Shown piece by piece: positions 62,815-64,000 of a stretch of DNA of 64,000 nucleotides (position 1 is the stretch's first letter; each line of letters begins with the position of its first letter). The notes beneath the pieces are model-generated. The model had not been told where the DNA came from. It saw only the letters and a list, made by a program, of their open reading frames with translations, and did not search any database. Source of the DNA: Undaria pinnatifida (Eukaryota > Sar > Phaeophyceae > Laminariales > Alariaceae); NCBI GenBank assembly GCA_012845835.1, contig JABAKD010000002.1, positions 12,007,120 through 12,071,119 of the forward strand. The letters are read 5' to 3'. The position numbers and the translations under genes were made by a program.

Positions 62815-62985
62815 TAAATGATATGGATATGTCGGCAACTCCCCTTAGTACCAGCTATTAATAGTACCAGGGCCAACAAGGGGATGCGAAGACTTTCAGT
62901 CTCTCATGATTTAATCAATCTATGAACGGAAATATAAAACCCATTTTTATGGGGGACAAAATGTCACGGCTGTGGAACGCACTTT
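62815..62985 (-). mobile_element. MITE family F, partial
   Basis: GGCAACTCCCCTTAG, GGGCCAACAAGGGGATG and ACGGAAATATAAAACCCAT follow the family order. Confidence 0.6.
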
Positions 62986-63029
62986 TCAGCCTTTTTCTTT
63001 ATGTGATGTACCAGGTACGGACAAAGCGC

Positions 63030-63160
63030 AACAGGCGCCCAAATATCGGAGGTGTCTCATGTTAAGAGTAGGAACGGTGCTCCGCCTTGAAAGGGACGTG
63101 TGGTCATTGGTCAAATGACTATTAATAAGGCAAGCAACAAACGAGTACCACCCCAGACCC
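63030..63160 (+). repeat. Repeat family I
   Basis: GGAGGTGTCTCATGTTAAGA, AGGAACGGTGCTCCGCCTTG, GGTCAAATGACT. Confidence 0.8.
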
Positions 63161-63414
63161 CCCAACCAAGCTTGGGCGGATGCTGCCATGTGAGTTTTGT
63201 GGTCATTTTCTTCCCGTCATGTCCCAAAGATCTAGCACATGTTTTTAGGGCTGTACTTTGTACATATAAATTCTGCACATCATCTGACAACGGAAGATAG
63301 AGGATCTACTGTAAAGGATGTAGGTGATATAGATGATCGTGATCTGTCCGAATTGTTTTAATCTCCTTCCTACATTATTTGTGATGCATTGTCTCTGTTT
63401 CGACGCATGCTACG

Positions 63415-63505
63415 TTAACCCTTTTAGCGCCGCACTCCTGACATGGAGGACTAAACACTTGGAGTTAGACTAGAATAGTTCTTAGAGTTGGAAATGGGTC
63501 AAGGG
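63415..63505 (+). repeat. Repeat family G
   Basis: TTAACCCTTTTAGCGCCGCA, ACACTTGGAGTTAGACTAG, GAGTTGGAAATGGGTCAAG; the cleanest copy in the window. Confidence 0.8.
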
Positions 63506-63795
63506 TGCCCCTATTATTATTTTAGGCCGCTCGTGTGAAGAGCTTTCTACCCGTCCCCAAAACCTTACTGGCTTTGAGAAAAAAAACGAAGGGTAACCCT
63601 TACGGACAAGCCTACGAGTTACTAACAGGTATACAACGATCAAAATCCATGGTGTGGAAACGGTATTCCACTTGTTTTGGGCACTTTTGTCAGACTAATT
63701 AATGTATTGGATGCAATTGATTGGTATCATATCGGCAGTCAGAAACGTTTTGGCCGAAGAGTGGTACCTACCGCTATTTTATGTAACTAATTCAA

Positions 63796-63855
63796 ATACG
63801 TCAGCTGTGAGTTCGATAAAGTTAGAGGGTCGATACTCATCTTTGCAACCTGCGC
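63796..63855 (+). repeat. GTGAGTTCGA motif repeat
   Basis: ACGTCAGCTGTGAGTTCGAT and GGTCGATACTCATCTTTGCA. Relatives at 10905-10965, 40213-40275 and 51838-51895 (minus). Confidence 0.6.
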
Positions 63856-63939
63856 CACTGTACAGCGCGTCTCTCGTGGTTTGTGACCAGAGCTTGTACA
63901 GTACCGGCCCCTCATTATAACAACCCAAGATAGTGGGGT

Positions 63940-64000
63940 TACGGTGGGTTTCTTATTTCAGGAAGGCTGTGTCCTACGCTAGCTTCAGTATTTATCATTT
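63940..64000 (-). repeat. MITE family H, truncated by the window edge
   Basis: GGGTTTCTTATTTCAGGAAG and GTGTCCTACGC match the family in reverse. Confidence 0.45.

Noticed and set aside
1..64000. CRISPR arrays, operons or bacterial features
   Set aside because: Tandem repeats here lack unique equal-length spacers. Genes are intron-rich and eukaryotic.

Overview
The window is nuclear DNA of a eukaryote with a large, repeat-rich genome. It carries two spliceosomal-intron genes whose short exons (60-625 nt) are scattered over 22-30 kb, GT-AG introns of 0.3-19 kb, tRNA-headed SINEs, non-LTR retrotransposon relics, MITEs, satellites and very abundant microsatellites. Both gene products resemble proteins I know from plants (a SYP7-type Qc-SNARE and a plant-type UDP-sugar glycosyltransferase). 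A brown alga or another photosynthetic stramenopile would fit, but that placement is inference and weak.

Layout. 712-1105: possible first exon of a minus-strand gene and a roughly 316-bp bidirectional promoter. 1106-31093 (+): an eight-exon Qc-SNARE gene, 293 residues, with phases agreeing at every junction. Its first intron is about 19.2 kb of SINEs, MITEs, a 200-bp satellite split by a transposon, and a perfect 213-bp tandem duplication. 31094-37140: intergenic DNA between convergent genes. 37141-59646 (-): a ten-exon GT-B glycosyltransferase gene of 717 residues, again phase-consistent throughout. Its introns hold two decayed LINEs of different lineages (45105-46640 minus, 54590-56695 plus), a 680-bp G-rich minisatellite and several MITEs. 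59647-64000: upstream flank with more repeats and no gene I can support.

The most unusual pattern is that about half of the recognisable exons have a decayed copy of one of their own edges, splice site included, lying 110-1360 bp inside the neighbouring intron. Copies occur at acceptors (SNARE exons 3, 4 and 8; glycosyltransferase exon 7) and at donors (SNARE exon 6; glycosyltransferase exons 2, 6 and 8; the tentative left-edge exon). Two donor copies have GT changed to GC in an otherwise good donor context. This may be a footprint of intron growth by local duplication across exon-intron junctions.

The two genes act in different processes: the SNARE in membrane fusion, the glycosyltransferase in glycosylating a lipid or small-molecule acceptor. 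Nothing in the sequence links their function. They are adjacent and converge tail to tail.
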